Source: Cladosporium sp. IMV 00045
Lineage: Eukaryota > Ascomycota > Dothideomycetes > Cladosporiales > Cladosporiaceae
Length of the DNA: 64,000 nucleotides
Assembly (NCBI GenBank): GCA_001931905.2
Contig: MSJI02000102.1
Location: forward strand, 16,848 to 80,847
Reading direction: 5' to 3'
This document shows positions 1-10,731 of this stretch, piece by piece. Made by a program: the position numbers and the translations under genes. Positions within the stretch are counted from its first letter, which is position 1; every line of letters begins with the position of its first letter. Below the pieces are notes generated by a model. It ran no database searches. It was not told the origin of the DNA and saw only the letters and a list, made by a program, of their open reading frames with translations.

Positions 1-271
1 TTAGTGTCTGCATAGCGGACTGCCGACATTTCATCCAAGCGGTACATGCGTTTGAACACATCCATAATCACCGCCGAGGCAATATTACCTACAGACTCAG
101 TCAGCGTCTGCAAACATCCCAAGGAATAATAGACTTACCTTCATCGAATCCTTTGGCCACGCCGGAGAAACTCCATACCCATGTGCAAAATAACACCCAC
201 CAATTGAAGATCTCCTTGGGATCGTTCCGAATTGCATCTCGCGTGATTTGGATCATCGAAGGTTTCCCCAT
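1..271 (-). CDS. MFS sugar/acid transporter, N-terminal part (cut by window edge)
   Basis: The ATG is at 271 on the minus strand. Exon 1 (271-139) ends in a GTAAGT donor, a 50-nt intron (89-138) follows, and exon 2 runs off the window. The visible residues include NDPKEIFNWW and AKGFDEGNIASAV, the cytosolic lead-in and first membrane segment of fungal major facilitator sugar/quinate-type transporters. The family imports sugars or sugar acids across the plasma membrane. It is divergent from the lactonase gene at 849 and shares its 577-bp promoter, which fits a role in supplying the catabolic cluster that follows. Only about 75 residues are seen, so the substrate cannot be named. Confidence 0.7.
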
Positions 272-848
272 AATGTGTGAGTAACGGACAACAGAAGTAC
301 CAAGACTCCAAGAGAACCAAGCATCTGAGTTGGCGATCTGACCTTGGCTATAAAAGATGACAGCTCACTAAAGGACTCCAAGATTCACTCGCCGGAGGCC
401 CGACATTGTACACAATATCGGGTCCTCAGTGACAGTGTGCATCAAGCCCTGCTTCAGACTTCGGGTGAACTCCGACAATCTTGCAGACCGTAGGGACTCC
501 ACAAACTATTGCAAAGCTTGACATTTAGTTGTTGTGGAGTGCGGAGCTCTCTCGATCATACAGAGGTCGGCTCGGACTGTGCCCGTGCGGCTGGAGGTCC
601 GAGAGTGAGTAAGACACATTTTCTAAGCTTGAGGTCGGCAGGTCGGCTATTGAAAAATAACCGAAGACCGCTGCGTACAGTTGTTATTCCGTAGTTGCAG
701 CATGGCAATCAGCATTGACCGGTAATGGAAGCTGCACAGTATTTCACCAGGGCAGACTGTTCCAACTGCCTTAAGGAGGACTAATGCACAAGGCATCCTC
801 GTGTGTTTGCAGCCAGATCAAACACCGTACGCTGTTGCAATTTCGACC
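272..848. other. Shared divergent promoter of the MFS and lactonase genes
   Basis: No gene is supported here. The spacer separates two divergent start codons and carries a CGG-N7-CCG palindrome at 573. Short open frames inside it have no recognisable protein features. Confidence 0.6.
573..585. promoter_or_regulatory. Candidate zinc-cluster regulator site, CGGA-N6-CCG
   Basis: The 13-mer is CGGACTGTGCCCG, an inverted CGG pair with a 7-nt spacer, the kind of half-site arrangement bound by Zn2Cys6 dimers. It lies 264 bp upstream of the lactonase ATG and 302 bp upstream of the MFS ATG. Similar 13-mers beginning CGGA occur at 5652, 8522 and 10508 in other promoters of the same cluster. Confidence 0.45.
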
Positions 849-1834
849 ATGAATTTCTTCCCACCGCCGCCTGCTATCAAAGCAGAGCTATACGTGCGCA
901 TTCCGCATGACCTTAGATGCATCGGATCGGAGACAGAATGGCGCGGCGGATTCGCTAGACGCTTCCAAGACATCTTCCTGGAAGGCCCAGTGGCTGATGA
1001 CCTTGGCAATCTATACGTCGTCGACGTGCCCTACGGCAGAATCTTGAAGATCAGTCCCAACAAGTCTGTTTCTGTCGTAGCCAACTGGGACGGGGAGCCG
1101 AATGGTTTGGCTGCCACCCCAGATGGCGATTTGGTCATCGCAGACTACAAGCAGGTATGGCTGGCATCTGTCGTGATTTGTTTCGGGCGCCTTGGTTGAC
1201 ATTGAAGCAGGGGATATTGCAATTCGACCCCAGCACGGGTGCCGTGAAGCCCAAAATGACACGACGCCATCTTGAACGATTCAAAGGGCCAAACGACCTC
1301 ATCATTGATTCCGAAGGCCACGTCTACTTTACCGATCAGGGACAAACTGGGATGACCGACCAGAGTGGAAAGGTCTACAGAATTTCGCCAGATGGCAAGC
1401 TCGACACATTGGTAGAGAACGGCGTGTCGCCCAATGGACTCGTACTCTCGCTAGATGAGCGCTTTCTATTCGTTGCAATGACCCGTGCAAATCAGGTCTG
1501 GCGATTGCCACTGCATGAGGATGGGACGACCACGAAGGGTGGTATCTTTTTCCAGTCATTCGGCGCCGCTGGCCCTGATGGCCTTGCTCTTGACGAAGAA
1601 GGCTCGCTTTTCATCTGTCATCCAAGTCTCGCTTCGGTTTTTGTGGTGGACTCAGATGGTGTTCCCAAGGCGAGGATAGCATCAGGGACGAAGGGCGTGA
1701 ACCTTACGAACTGCTGCTTTGGTGGACCAGAGGGCAAGACTTTATTCATCACCGATAGTCTCGAGGGGAATGTGCAGTGTGTAGAGTGGCATTGTCGAGG
1801 TGCAACTCCCATGCCAAAAGTAAAGAGTGTATAG
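849..1834 (+). CDS. SMP-30/gluconolactonase-family lactonase
   Basis: Two exons (849-1154, 1211-1834) with a 56-nt phase-0 intron give 309 residues. The family are six-bladed beta-propeller, divalent-metal enzymes that open sugar lactones to aldonic acids. Visible are the metal-ligand glutamate in FLEGPVADDLGNLYVVDV (about E45), the asparagine in EPNGLAATPDGDLVIADY (about N85), and later propeller motifs GPNDLIIDSEGHVYFTD, SPNGLVLS and GPDGLALDEEG. The first ATG in frame after the promoter was chosen; the frame is open further upstream only through a non-ATG codon. No signal peptide is seen, so a cytosolic role is likely. The neighbouring transporter, aldolase and dehydrogenase suggest a sugar-acid breakdown pathway (inference). 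Confidence 0.85.
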
Positions 1835-2029
1835 AAGAGTGTTCTGTTTGTCAATTTCACTCCCTTTTCTTTCGCCACATGAGCAGCCAAGCCGACCTCG
1901 GCTGTCACCTTCCAGCCCCCCATCTTGTGCAACGGACTTAGTGACAATTCAACTTCATAACCACCGTCGATCGCGGTCTGACCTCATGTCTTTCACGAAT
2001 ATCTGGTCATCTGTTCCATCTCCACAGGA

Positions 2030-4236
2030 ATGGCCGATGAGGCGTCGCATCTGCCGAGTTGTCAGCGCTGCAAGCTGAGGAAGATACGCTGCGACCATGC
2101 TGCGCCCAAATGTTCGGCATGTTTGAAAGCTGCCACGACCTGTGTCATCGTTGACCCCATTACACTAAAACAGTATACGCGGGAGTATATCCATGATCTC
2201 GAGCGCAAGGAGAAACATCTGAGCGAGAAAGCTCGAAAACGTCTCGGTCCGCGGCGCACAAGCAATGCTCGAAGCCCGAGAGATCCGCCATCTGCAGAAT
2301 CGACAACCACGTTCGGTGGGTATGTTGGAGAAAACAGCAGTCTTAAGTTAGTATCTAATGTCGAAAACGGCGCTATTATATCGTCTAACGTGTGGTTTAG
2401 CCTGCTGCAGTCAGTATTTGCAAATACCGAATGGCGCACTCGACGGCCTCGCGAAACAGGACCAAGGCCGCAGATACCTGAGCTCGCCATTTCTGCGCAT
2501 GCTCTTCCATCCGCAGAAGAAGCTGCTGCCTTGTTAGGCAATTAGTGAGTCTTCATGGCGGTGACTCCCAAAAGCGTTGTGATCAACAAAACTGACTATG
2601 CATTTCACCAGTTTCTCGCGATTCCACATCAACCACACATTTCTTGTGCGTGAAGATGTACTGGAGGTATACAATATGGTGTATGATTCCAACAAGAGCT
2701 CGCAAAGCTCCCCCCAGGACCACTTCAGGCTTTTCATGATCTTCGCCATTAGCGGCGTCACGAGATACCGAGCTGGGCTTTCCAAGGAGCATCCGTTTGG
2801 CTATTATCTTGCAGCACTGGCGTATGTCAAGTCGATCTCTCTGATCGGCTCCCCGGACGCTATCCAGAACTCGCTGTTAATGGCTCGCTTTGGAATGTAC
2901 CAACACATTGGCACTTCCCTATGGGATATCTCTCAGTTTTGCATGAGGCAATGTGTTGAGCTTGGCTATCATGCGCCTCCTCGCACGCCTGTCTCGGCAA
3001 TAGAAGAGCAAAAGCAGCGCCGCATTTTTGTAAGTGTGAAGTCATGAATTCTAGAGCCCGAAGTGTTTCACTGACTTGTGAATTTTGCTTGGGACACAGT
3101 GGGAATGCTACATCCTTGACCGGTACAGCTCTGGGATCCTCGCGCGCCCTTTCGCCATTGCCGACGAGGATATCTGCGTGGATCTTCCTATACTGGCTGA
3201 TGACGATGCCCTCAAAGCAGCAAATGTCACTTCGCTGACTGATATAACGAACATCGCGCCATCACGACCAACCGAGGTATCAGTTTTCGTATTTTACATC
3301 CGTCTGCGCCAAATCAGCTCGCGCATTCACACTGAGTTCTACAACGGGCGTAGACCGACTTCTCGTAGCGCTGACAGTACGCCAATGCCATTCACATCTG
3401 CAGGCTATGTGCAGATGAAAGTGCATGATTTTCTGGCTGAGTTAGAGACCTGGAGGCGAACGGCACCTATATTCACTGCACCTCAATCGCTTTACGAACG
3501 CCCGGAGTGGTACGACTTCCTGATGGAAAAGGAGCAACTCATCCTGCTAAGAGGAGCAATGCACACAGCACCTAAACTCAGCAACAACTCACCACCCATG
3601 GACTTGTTGGTGCTGTCGCTCCGCTCTGCCATTAGAGCAATCAAGCTCTATTCCGACATGCTTGAGAAGTCACACATCACGTGGACTCGCAGTTACTTCC
3701 AGAATATTTTCACCGCTGGGCTATCAGTATTGTTCTGCCTGAATTTACATCCGGACTTCGAGCAAGATCCGTCAGCAACTATTGAAGTGGTCCCTTCCGC
3801 TACGCTGCAAATTTGCTCTCAAGTGCTGCATTCTTTTGAGAAAGAGATGCCAGACGTGCGCAGTTTTGCAATCGTCTTCGATGAGTTGAAAGAACTTGTG
3901 GCGAGGAAGCTGCAGAAGCCTGCCGAAAACACCATTAGCCACAAGTCAATACCAGCAAACCAGCCATCACGAGATTTTGACCCAAGCCGAGCGACAGCGC
4001 AGCCCGTACTGGATCAAGAAGGGCTGCAGCATGCAAACGGGACCATGGACCTGAACGTCCCTATGATGAATTTGTCAACTTCAAATTTCGACGCCCTGTC
4101 AACAGATCAATTTGGCCTGGACTGGTCGATCATGACGGAAGAGTTTATGGAAAACCTTGAGGCCGGATTGGGAGAGTATGCCTGGGGGTTTGGCGGCGAC
4201 GATTTGTATTATTTGAACCAGCCAGATATGAGCTGA
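2030..4236 (+). CDS. Zn2Cys6 zinc-cluster transcription factor with fungal TF domain
   Basis: Three exons (2030-2544, 2612-3029, 3100-4236) give 689 residues. The binuclear zinc cluster is at residues 11-38 (C11, C14, C21, C28, C31, C38; spacing C-X2-C-X6-C-X6-C-X2-C-X6-C), followed by a basic linker and a predicted coiled segment (YIHDLERKEKHL). The middle region (from about residue 180) resembles the fungal-specific TF domain, with stretches such as FGMYQHIGTSLWDISQFCMR and WECYILDRYSSGILARPF. The C-terminus is acidic and aromatic, as in activation domains. It starts only 195 bp after the lactonase stop, on the same strand, and is convergent with the aldolase. It is a candidate regulator of the cluster and of the CGG-N7-CCG sites. 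Confidence 0.88.
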
Positions 4237-4426
4237 CGTATTTTTGACAATCTGCTGTATGCTATGAATGTTGGTTTGCAATGTTCCATTGACCGCGATC
4301 TGAGTTGTGAGTAACACACAGCGAATACTGGCCGACGTCCTAGGACGCCTACTTTCTTAGACCGGAGAGACTGCTCTCGAGGTGCAATTGATTGTTCATT
4401 CTACCGCTAGTTCAGACTTGATTGCA

Positions 4427-5353
4427 TTAGAGAGCGCCAGTCACTCCATTTGTGACACAACCATTGGCGAGCGATCCATTCTTCAGCTTTTCTTGCAAAG
4501 CATTGCCGTTGACGCCATTAATGGGCACTGCGCTCGACTGTCTCGTTGCGCTAACCTTCTCATTCAGTGCCGCCATCTCACCAGCTCTCTTCGTCGCGCC
4601 ACCCAGCAAAAGTGGGCCGTCAGTCGCGGCCATGACCCAGTTAGCACCCATCTCGCAGAACTTCTGCACGAGATCAAGGCGTGAGTGTAGGCCACCGACA
4701 CCCACCCACTTACCGACCTTCTGGCAGGCATTGATTGTTCTTTGGTAAGCCTCGGTCACTCTAGGGTTCTCGTAGTCACCGGGGATACCCATCTCAGCCG
4801 TAAGGTCGTTGGTGCCAATGAGCAGGGAGTCGACGCCGTCAATGGCAGCAATCTCGTCTACCAGCTCGAGTGCCTCCAAAGTCTCGATCATTGGAATGAC
4901 GAGAGTGGCTTCGTTGACGACGGGGTTAGAGATCTTCGCGGAGATGGAGCGATACTGGAAATGAGGCAGGCCGTTGGTGGAAGAACGATGTCCTTGAGGC
5001 TGGAACTTCGCTGCCGCCACAACATCCTTTGCATCTTGCACTGAGCGGATGTGAGGTACGATCACACCCAGAGCACCGCCGTCGAGAATTCTTGAGACGA
5101 AGAAGGAATCCTTGCTTGGCGAGCGGACAATTGGGGCGATGCCAGCGTACAGAGCTGCAATGCAGATCTGACCAGTCGTGTCGAGATCGAAAGATGAGTG
5201 TTCCATGTCGATGAGGATACCGTCGAAGCCAGCGGTCTTCGCCATCATGGGCAGTTCAACGGAACGGACGAGCTTGACGCTTAGTGTTGATGCGACTTCA
5301 TTGCGTACCAGCTTTTCGCGGATGGAATTTGGGAGGGTAAGAGGTTGAGACAT
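4427..5353 (-). CDS. HpcH/HpaI-family 2-keto-acid aldolase
   Basis: A single exon of 308 residues from ATG 5353. The HpcH/HpaI class II aldolase fold is shown by LIDMEHSSFD (E51, H52), the arginine in PIVRSPS (R77), PMIETLEAL (E158, metal ligand) and GTNDLTAEMG (D183, metal ligand). These enzymes cleave 2-keto-3-deoxy sugar acids or 4-hydroxy-2-oxo acids to pyruvate plus an aldehyde. The last 45 residues are low-complexity and rich in Asn, Gly and Ala (NGVNGN, KNGSLANG), probably disordered. Its promoter is shared with the second zinc-cluster regulator. In fungi a member of this family (LRA4) acts in non-phosphorylative L-rhamnose breakdown; substrate identity here is not shown. Confidence 0.88.
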   Translation of the reverse strand: MSQPLTLPNSIREKLVRNEVASTLSVKLVRSVELPMMAKTAGFDGILIDMEHSSFDLDTTGQICIAALYAGIAPIVRSPSKDSFFVSRILDGGALGVIVPHIRSVQDAKDVVAAAKFQPQGHRSSTNGLPHFQYRSISAKISNPVVNEATLVIPMIETLEALELVDEIAAIDGVDSLLIGTNDLTAEMGIPGDYENPRVTEAYQRTINACQKVGKWVGVGGLHSRLDLVQKFCEMGANWVMAATDGPLLLGGATKRAGEMAALNEKVSATRQSSAVPINGVNGNALQEKLKNGSLANGCVTNGVTGAL

Positions 5354-5858
5354 GATGGAATGTCTGTGAGGATGATCTGATCTATAATGATGTGCTTATG
5401 AAGTGGCAGAATTGAGTTGAAACACCGAAGTGTAGTCAATCGAAACAAATTGCTCTGGTCGGTTGTGAAATGTGGAAATGAGTAGCATTCAACATTGGGG
5501 TCGATTTCTTGAGCTCATATACCTTTCACCTTACGATTGTGACTCCATCTTGATCGGATAAAATAGGCAGAGAACCGACTCTACGACTAGGGTATTGCAC
5601 ATCCAGGGTTGGTGATAGGCATCGGGGCGAAGTGGTACTCGGACATCGCGTCGGACACTCGCCGCCCTCGGCAAGAAGAGGGTGAAAAGTGTGTTCTACC
5701 GGTTAGCGCTCGTGCCCGCTTTTATAGCACGGTGATACCACAAACTTAAATTGCAAGATGGTCCGATGCCTCCGCACCATCAAATCCCCCACTTGTCCGC
5801 ACAAAGGGCTTGGGCTGTCAATGGCTCGTGTTGCGTCCGAAAGACATCGACGGACCAG
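5354..5858. other. Shared divergent promoter of the aldolase and second regulator
   Basis: No coding frame with protein features is seen. It contains one CGG-N7-CCG palindrome at 5652. An in-frame ATG at 5766 could extend the regulator, but the extra residues look random. Confidence 0.55.
5652..5664. promoter_or_regulatory. Candidate zinc-cluster regulator site, CGGA-N6-CCG
   Basis: The 13-mer is CGGACACTCGCCG, 299 bp upstream of the aldolase ATG and 195 bp upstream of the regulator ATG. It has the same CGGAC start and 7-nt spacing as the site at 573. Confidence 0.45.
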
Positions 5859-7733
5859 ATGGCGTCTCTAATGCCTCAGGCATGTGCTCGATGTTGGCGA
5901 AGGAAGCAAAGGGTAGGCCTTGTCGATGCGAAGGTCACTGTTCACCGCTGATGGTTATATTACACAGTGTGATCGAGAGTTGCCCGAATGCCGCAAATGC
6001 ACAGAAGCCGGTGCGGCCTGCATACAGCGACGCATGGGCGTCGTGCTTGATCCGTCCCAACCAGAACCCACGAGTTGGATAGAACGTCTTCAAGTGAACG
6101 TGCAGAGACTCGAACATGAGGCCGCAGAGACGCAAGAGTCTCTGGTGTCGCTACTCCAGAGCCCCAACGAGTCGTCAAACCGAGAAACCGAAGATCATCA
6201 ACATGAAGATGATGATCAAGCCGAGTCCCTGCCGCAGAGCAGGGCCCTCGAGACAGCCATGCATGACATGGATTACTTGCCATTGAGCGCCATGGCAGAA
6301 TTGCGCGACCGTCAGCAAATATCGCTTCATCAGTACTCATTCGAGACTTTCCTCAGCGCGGCCACAAACGTGTCAGGATCGGATCCAGCATGTTCGAACG
6401 TCTCCAACAATGTACTCTTCGGTTCCCTCGAGGCGTTCTACCAAGACATCTTACCTTCCGGGCTCCGATTGTCACGAACGGTGGCTGACCAGCCGGTGCA
6501 ACGCTACTTGGCTACATGCGAGATATTATGTCCATTTCTCGAACGGAACGATTTTCTAGCCAAGTACGCCCGGGTAATGGACGATCTGGAGCAAGGAAGA
6601 GGTGAAGATCTGGCATCTCGTGCCCCTCACGATATGTTCTTGGTCTATATTGTGATTGCGACTGGAATACTTCTTTCACCCAACTTTCAACACAAGGAGA
6701 GCTTCGTCGTAGCTCTTGCTCAGAGCGCATTGCGGCTATTAAATCAGATGATCAGCGAGGCAGACAACGCCTGTGTTCTCCGATCTCTGATTGCTTTGGC
6801 CATATATTCAACTTACAGCCCGTTGGGCGGCTCAACCTGGCATTTGATTGGCATTGCTTTGGCTAGGACAATGTCTTCGGGTATGCACACTTCCGGGGTC
6901 TCAGATCTTTCTGCAGCAGATCCAGAGAAAATTGAGAACGGAAGACTATTTTGGTCGATATATATACTTGATGCGTGAGTACTTCCTAGACTCCAGCATC
7001 AGTCAGTACTGACCCATGCGTAGTTCAATCAGCTTCGCATTAGAAAGACCCTTTTGCCTGCAGGACCGTGAGATAACAACACCAGTGAGTGACTCCCAGC
7101 CATACAATCCACATTCATCCTAATTAGAAGCTCTAGATGCCTTTCTCATCCAACAAGATGGCTGCTGACAGCTCCGTCAACTCTTTGATCACTGCCGTAC
7201 AGTATGCTCATCTGCTGCGTGAGATTTGTCGAAAGCCAAGTATGGGCACAGTCTTTCATCTCGCCAATTACAAACATTGGAAGGACATGAGCACCGAAAG
7301 AATGACTCTTCCCGCAGATACAGACTTGAGAGAGGTAACGCAGCTGGCTTTCTCTTCGTTGTCATGCAGGATCATTCTCCAGATACTGAAAAATGCAAAC
7401 AAGGATCGAGGCGGTTCGATGTCGCACCTACAAATCACGGCCGATGCGGAGTTCACTGCTCTTGTAAACGACTTTCGGCAAAAGGCAGACACGAAGAACG
7501 GGGCGTTGACTGCTCTTGATGGGTATGATCTGTTCTTTGTTGGTGTTTACTTCACAGACCAACGAGTGCAAGACACGAGCCCTGGGCGATGGGAGCCGTC
7601 GCGATTGATACGAGATTGTCTGGACCTTCTCAGCATTATTTCACAGAGGTTTGAGGGAATGAAAAATCTCCGAGACATGCTCTGGAGTAAAGTCCAGGGC
7701 CTGCCAGGGTCCCTCATCGATCCAAATCGGTGA
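5859..7733 (+). CDS. Second Zn2Cys6 zinc-cluster transcription factor
   Basis: Four exons (5859-5912, 5968-6974, 7024-7084, 7137-7733) give 572 residues. The first intron falls inside the zinc cluster, directly after R18: C9, C12, then C19, C26, C29, C36 in exon 2 (joined as WRRKQRCDRELPECRKC). A helical linker (WIERLQVNVQRLEHEAAE) is the likely dimerisation coil. The middle part has the fungal TF-domain look, with FWSIYILDASISFALERPF spanning the exon 2/3 joint. The ATG at 5859 was chosen because translation starts eight residues before the first zinc ligand. Its placement between the aldolase and the dehydrogenase suggests a role in regulating this cluster. Confidence 0.85.
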
Positions 7734-8521
7734 AAGAGTTCAACTCCATATCCAAAGGAGTCGCACTGACACAGTCGGATCGGTAAAATGGAGACCATCT
7801 GACTTTCCAGACGACATGATCTTCTTGCATGACTCTTGTATTTACTCCCGGTATCTCATTACTGTGTAGCAAGCTGTACGAACGACCGAATTTAAATTGT
7901 TAGAGATGCGAATCTCCCAGTAACACAAATAGAGACATTCGTTGCTTAATGATTGATCTTCTGAAGCACAAACAAGGCGCTACCATTTTGTTTACTCATG
8001 TTCTCGATCCACTTTGCTGTAAAATTGAATGCGGTCATTCGTCCTATTCGCGAGAATCTCCTACTGACACGAAAGAATAATAGTGCGATGTTCAGGTTGT
8101 GCTACTAATTGATTGGAGACGCCGACCATCGGCGAGTCGCTCCTCCGACATCGGGCGTTGCACCTGCTGCGCTTGCTTCTACTTCACCCATCATTCTTGA
8201 GCACACTCAAGTATTTGCCATCAACGAATCAGCTTCACACAATTGAACATTCGTCGCTGAGCTTTTCTCAATGGTGCATCCTATTGTTTTAGACACACGA
8301 TGGCCGAGATCACCTCACTTGTCTGCGGTGTTCAGGTGAAAAAGGTCAGGCAGAGTAAATTCTTGAACTGCAAGGAGATGATCGGAAGTTGACCTCTCCA
8401 ACGTGGTACGAGACTCGAGGTGAGGATCCATGTAAATGACTACATGGAATGTACGAGGCTACCTTTCCCAGTCTAAGCGGCTGGAAGGTTCGCGTCTCAA
8501 TGCACTGGACGGAAGATCTTT

Positions 8522-8534
8522 CGGAACACCGCCG
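8522..8534. promoter_or_regulatory. Candidate zinc-cluster regulator site, CGGA-N6-CCG
   Basis: The 13-mer is CGGAACACCGCCG, 221 bp upstream of the dehydrogenase ATG. It matches the other cluster sites in the CGGA start and 7-nt spacer. Confidence 0.45.
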
Positions 8535-8604
8535 TTTACCTTCGGATGCTGTGAGCCGGAATGCATCGGACCAATATGGGCTGTGTGTCACACGGTCATC
8601 TTCG

Positions 8605-8613
8605 TATATATAA
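8605..8613 (+). promoter_or_regulatory. TATA-like element of the dehydrogenase gene
   Basis: TATATATAA lies about 140 bp before the ATG and about 70 bp after the palindrome at 8522. Placement fits a core promoter; this rests on position and sequence only. Confidence 0.35.
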
Positions 8614-8754
8614 CGAAGAACGACTTTTGATACGGACTTACTTTGTTCTAGGAGAGCACTAATACTTTTTGCGACAACGACACGCAGCCGCTGTTTTGGA
8701 AATTGAGGACTTCGTGCTACGACAACTTCAGACTTCAAGCGAGCAATATCGACC

Positions 8755-9744
8755 ATGGCTCCGGCAAGGATCATCGAAGGCCCTCCTTCGCCACCTGCGG
8801 AATACAACAAAGACAAGCCAGCTGTGTATCTACTCGACAACTTCCATCCGGAGGCAGTGGATCATGCCCATCAACTATTTAACGCCATCCTCCCCGGCAC
8901 TCCAGAGCATGCCAATTGGCGGACAAATGCACAATACCTCTTGATCAGAGGATCCTACCTCACAGCAGAAGACATTGAAGCGTGCCCAAACCTCTGCGCC
9001 ATTGGTAAGCAGGGAGTTGGGATTGACAAGATCGATGCAGATGCCTGCGCACGGCGAGGCATCAAGATCTTCAATACGCCCGGTGTCAACGCACGCGCTG
9101 TCGCCGAGCTTGTCGTATCTCTTGCCACCTCGGTTGCGAGAGACGTTCCTGCAATCAGTGTCAAGCAGCAGTCAGGGCTCCGCGTTCCCAAGGAGAGCTG
9201 CTCAGGCCTCATGCTTCACCAAAAGACCATCGGTGTCATTGGCATGGGCAACATCGGCAAGACTGCAGCCAAGATCTTTCATGGAGGCTACGAAGCATCA
9301 CTCGTTGCTTACGATCCCTTTGCACCTGCAGATGCATGGTCTGACCTGCCTCATACCCGCGCGACACGCATCGAGCAAGTACTAGAGGCCTCGGATGTTG
9401 TCACTATCCATGTTCCTCTGACGAAAGATACCAAAGACCTCATTGCCTACAGAGAGCTTGCGATGATGAAGCGAAACGCCATCTTGATCAACGCATCTCG
9501 TGGTGGCATCGTCAACGAGGTTGATCTAGAGAGGGCACTTGCGGAAGGTCTGATATGGGGTGCAGGTCTGGATTGCCATGAGCAGGAGCCGCCAACGAAG
9601 GAGAAATACGCGGCTTTGTGGGCTCAGCGTGTAGTCAGCACGCCTCATATTGGTGCTGCCACCGCACAAACTCAGATGGAGACGGCTAAGGCTGCGATTG
9701 ATCTTTTGAACAAGTATATTTCTTCTGGTAATAGTGCAAAGTAG
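8755..9744 (+). CDS. D-isomer-specific 2-hydroxyacid dehydrogenase
   Basis: A single exon of 329 residues. The NAD(P)-binding motif is VIGMGNIGK (about residues 160-168). The catalytic set of the family is present: R249 in NASRGG, E278 in HEQEPP and H298 in PHIGAAT. The family interconverts 2-oxo acids and D-2-hydroxy acids; members include phosphoglycerate, glyoxylate and hydroxypyruvate reductases. Length matches the short family members without the regulatory ACT domain of SerA. No targeting signal is obvious. In this cluster it could reduce an oxo-acid or aldehyde-derived product of the aldolase step, but the sequence does not fix the substrate. Confidence 0.9.
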   Translation: MAPARIIEGPPSPPAEYNKDKPAVYLLDNFHPEAVDHAHQLFNAILPGTPEHANWRTNAQYLLIRGSYLTAEDIEACPNLCAIGKQGVGIDKIDADACARRGIKIFNTPGVNARAVAELVVSLATSVARDVPAISVKQQSGLRVPKESCSGLMLHQKTIGVIGMGNIGKTAAKIFHGGYEASLVAYDPFAPADAWSDLPHTRATRIEQVLEASDVVTIHVPLTKDTKDLIAYRELAMMKRNAILINASRGGIVNEVDLERALAEGLIWGAGLDCHEQEPPTKEKYAALWAQRVVSTPHIGAATAQTQMETAKAAIDLLNKYISSGNSAK

Positions 9745-10731
9745 TGCATACTTGCAGGTAGCTTGAAATGGATCACGTTTTTATCGACAATGTATTGCAA
9801 CCATCAGTGGTCTCCTCCCGTTGTAGCTGGATTATCTGAAGCTCCTGTACAAGCCTGTCGATCGCAGAAACGAATAACAGGAGTCGATCTTATGTGACAA
9901 CGATGGGAGACTCCTTTCTTGATGTTTGGGATGAGATGCCTCAAATATATTGGAGTAGCCATTTTTGTAGTCTTATCAATATCACCGCCTCTCACACAAT
10001 AAAACCTCGATACGCTATTGATAAAGCTGGCTTAGACGATCTACTAAAATGTCCAACTCGTGAGATCAATTGTTTGGCTCCATTAAACTGCACTGGTAGT
10101 CTTCGGCAATGCAATATCTCGGGCGGCATCATTATTCTCCACACAATACTGGCCTGCATGAGAAACGTAAAGTCGGACCACGTGCGGTGTGCGGGCGACC
10201 TCCAACGTCGGACTGTCTCGCTCAAGAGTCCGAAAAGCTTGGCACTAGCCGCAAACCTTGTTCATTTGCACTGCCATGCTCATGATCTGGTGAGCATCTG
10301 GGGTACAGAAGAGGGAACCTTGAGATCCACCATGGGGCCCCATACTGGAGAAAACGAGTCGGCTACAACCTACGGCACTATTGGTACCCGCTCTGGCCGG
10401 TCTTTCTTTCTCCGGCTAGCGACAGACGACGGCATGCTATTCCCTCGAGCCCATGTACCTGAGCAAAGCCTTGGGACTCTCTGGGCATTACAAGCCCTCT
10501 CCAACATCGGAACCCACCCGTCAAACCGTCTTCATCCCCTCACATGAATGTATCGGCTAGCATGCGCATTGAACATACAGGCATTTGGTATGGGTCGCCG
10601 TGAGCGCGTCGGCTCTACCTTACTATAAGACAAGGCCCGTCCAACTCTCAAGCAAACGAGAAGACAGTTTCACCTCCTACGGAGATCTGGATCTCTGCGC
10701 ACAACATTGATCTCTACCAACTATCTTCATC
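9745..10731. other. Intergenic region upstream of the second MFS gene
   Basis: Nearly 1 kb. A 217-codon open frame starting at 9894 (GTG start) has no family features and was not accepted. A CGG-N7-CCG palindrome (10508) and TATAA at 10624 lie close to the transporter start. Confidence 0.5.
10508..10520. promoter_or_regulatory. Candidate zinc-cluster regulator site, CGGA-N6-CCG
   Basis: The 13-mer is CGGAACCCACCCG, 212 bp upstream of the transporter ATG. It shares CGGAAC with the site at 8522 and the 7-nt spacing with all four. Confidence 0.45.

Larger units (their letters stand above)
7734..8754. other. Intergenic region upstream of the dehydrogenase
   Basis: About 1 kb without a supported gene. 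The proximal 250 bp hold the CGG-N7-CCG palindrome (8522) and a TATA-like element (8605). Confidence 0.5.

Noticed and set aside
9894..10547. 217-codon open frame upstream of the second MFS gene
   Set aside because: It starts at GTG, has no family motif, and occupies a promoter with a TATA-like element and a palindrome.
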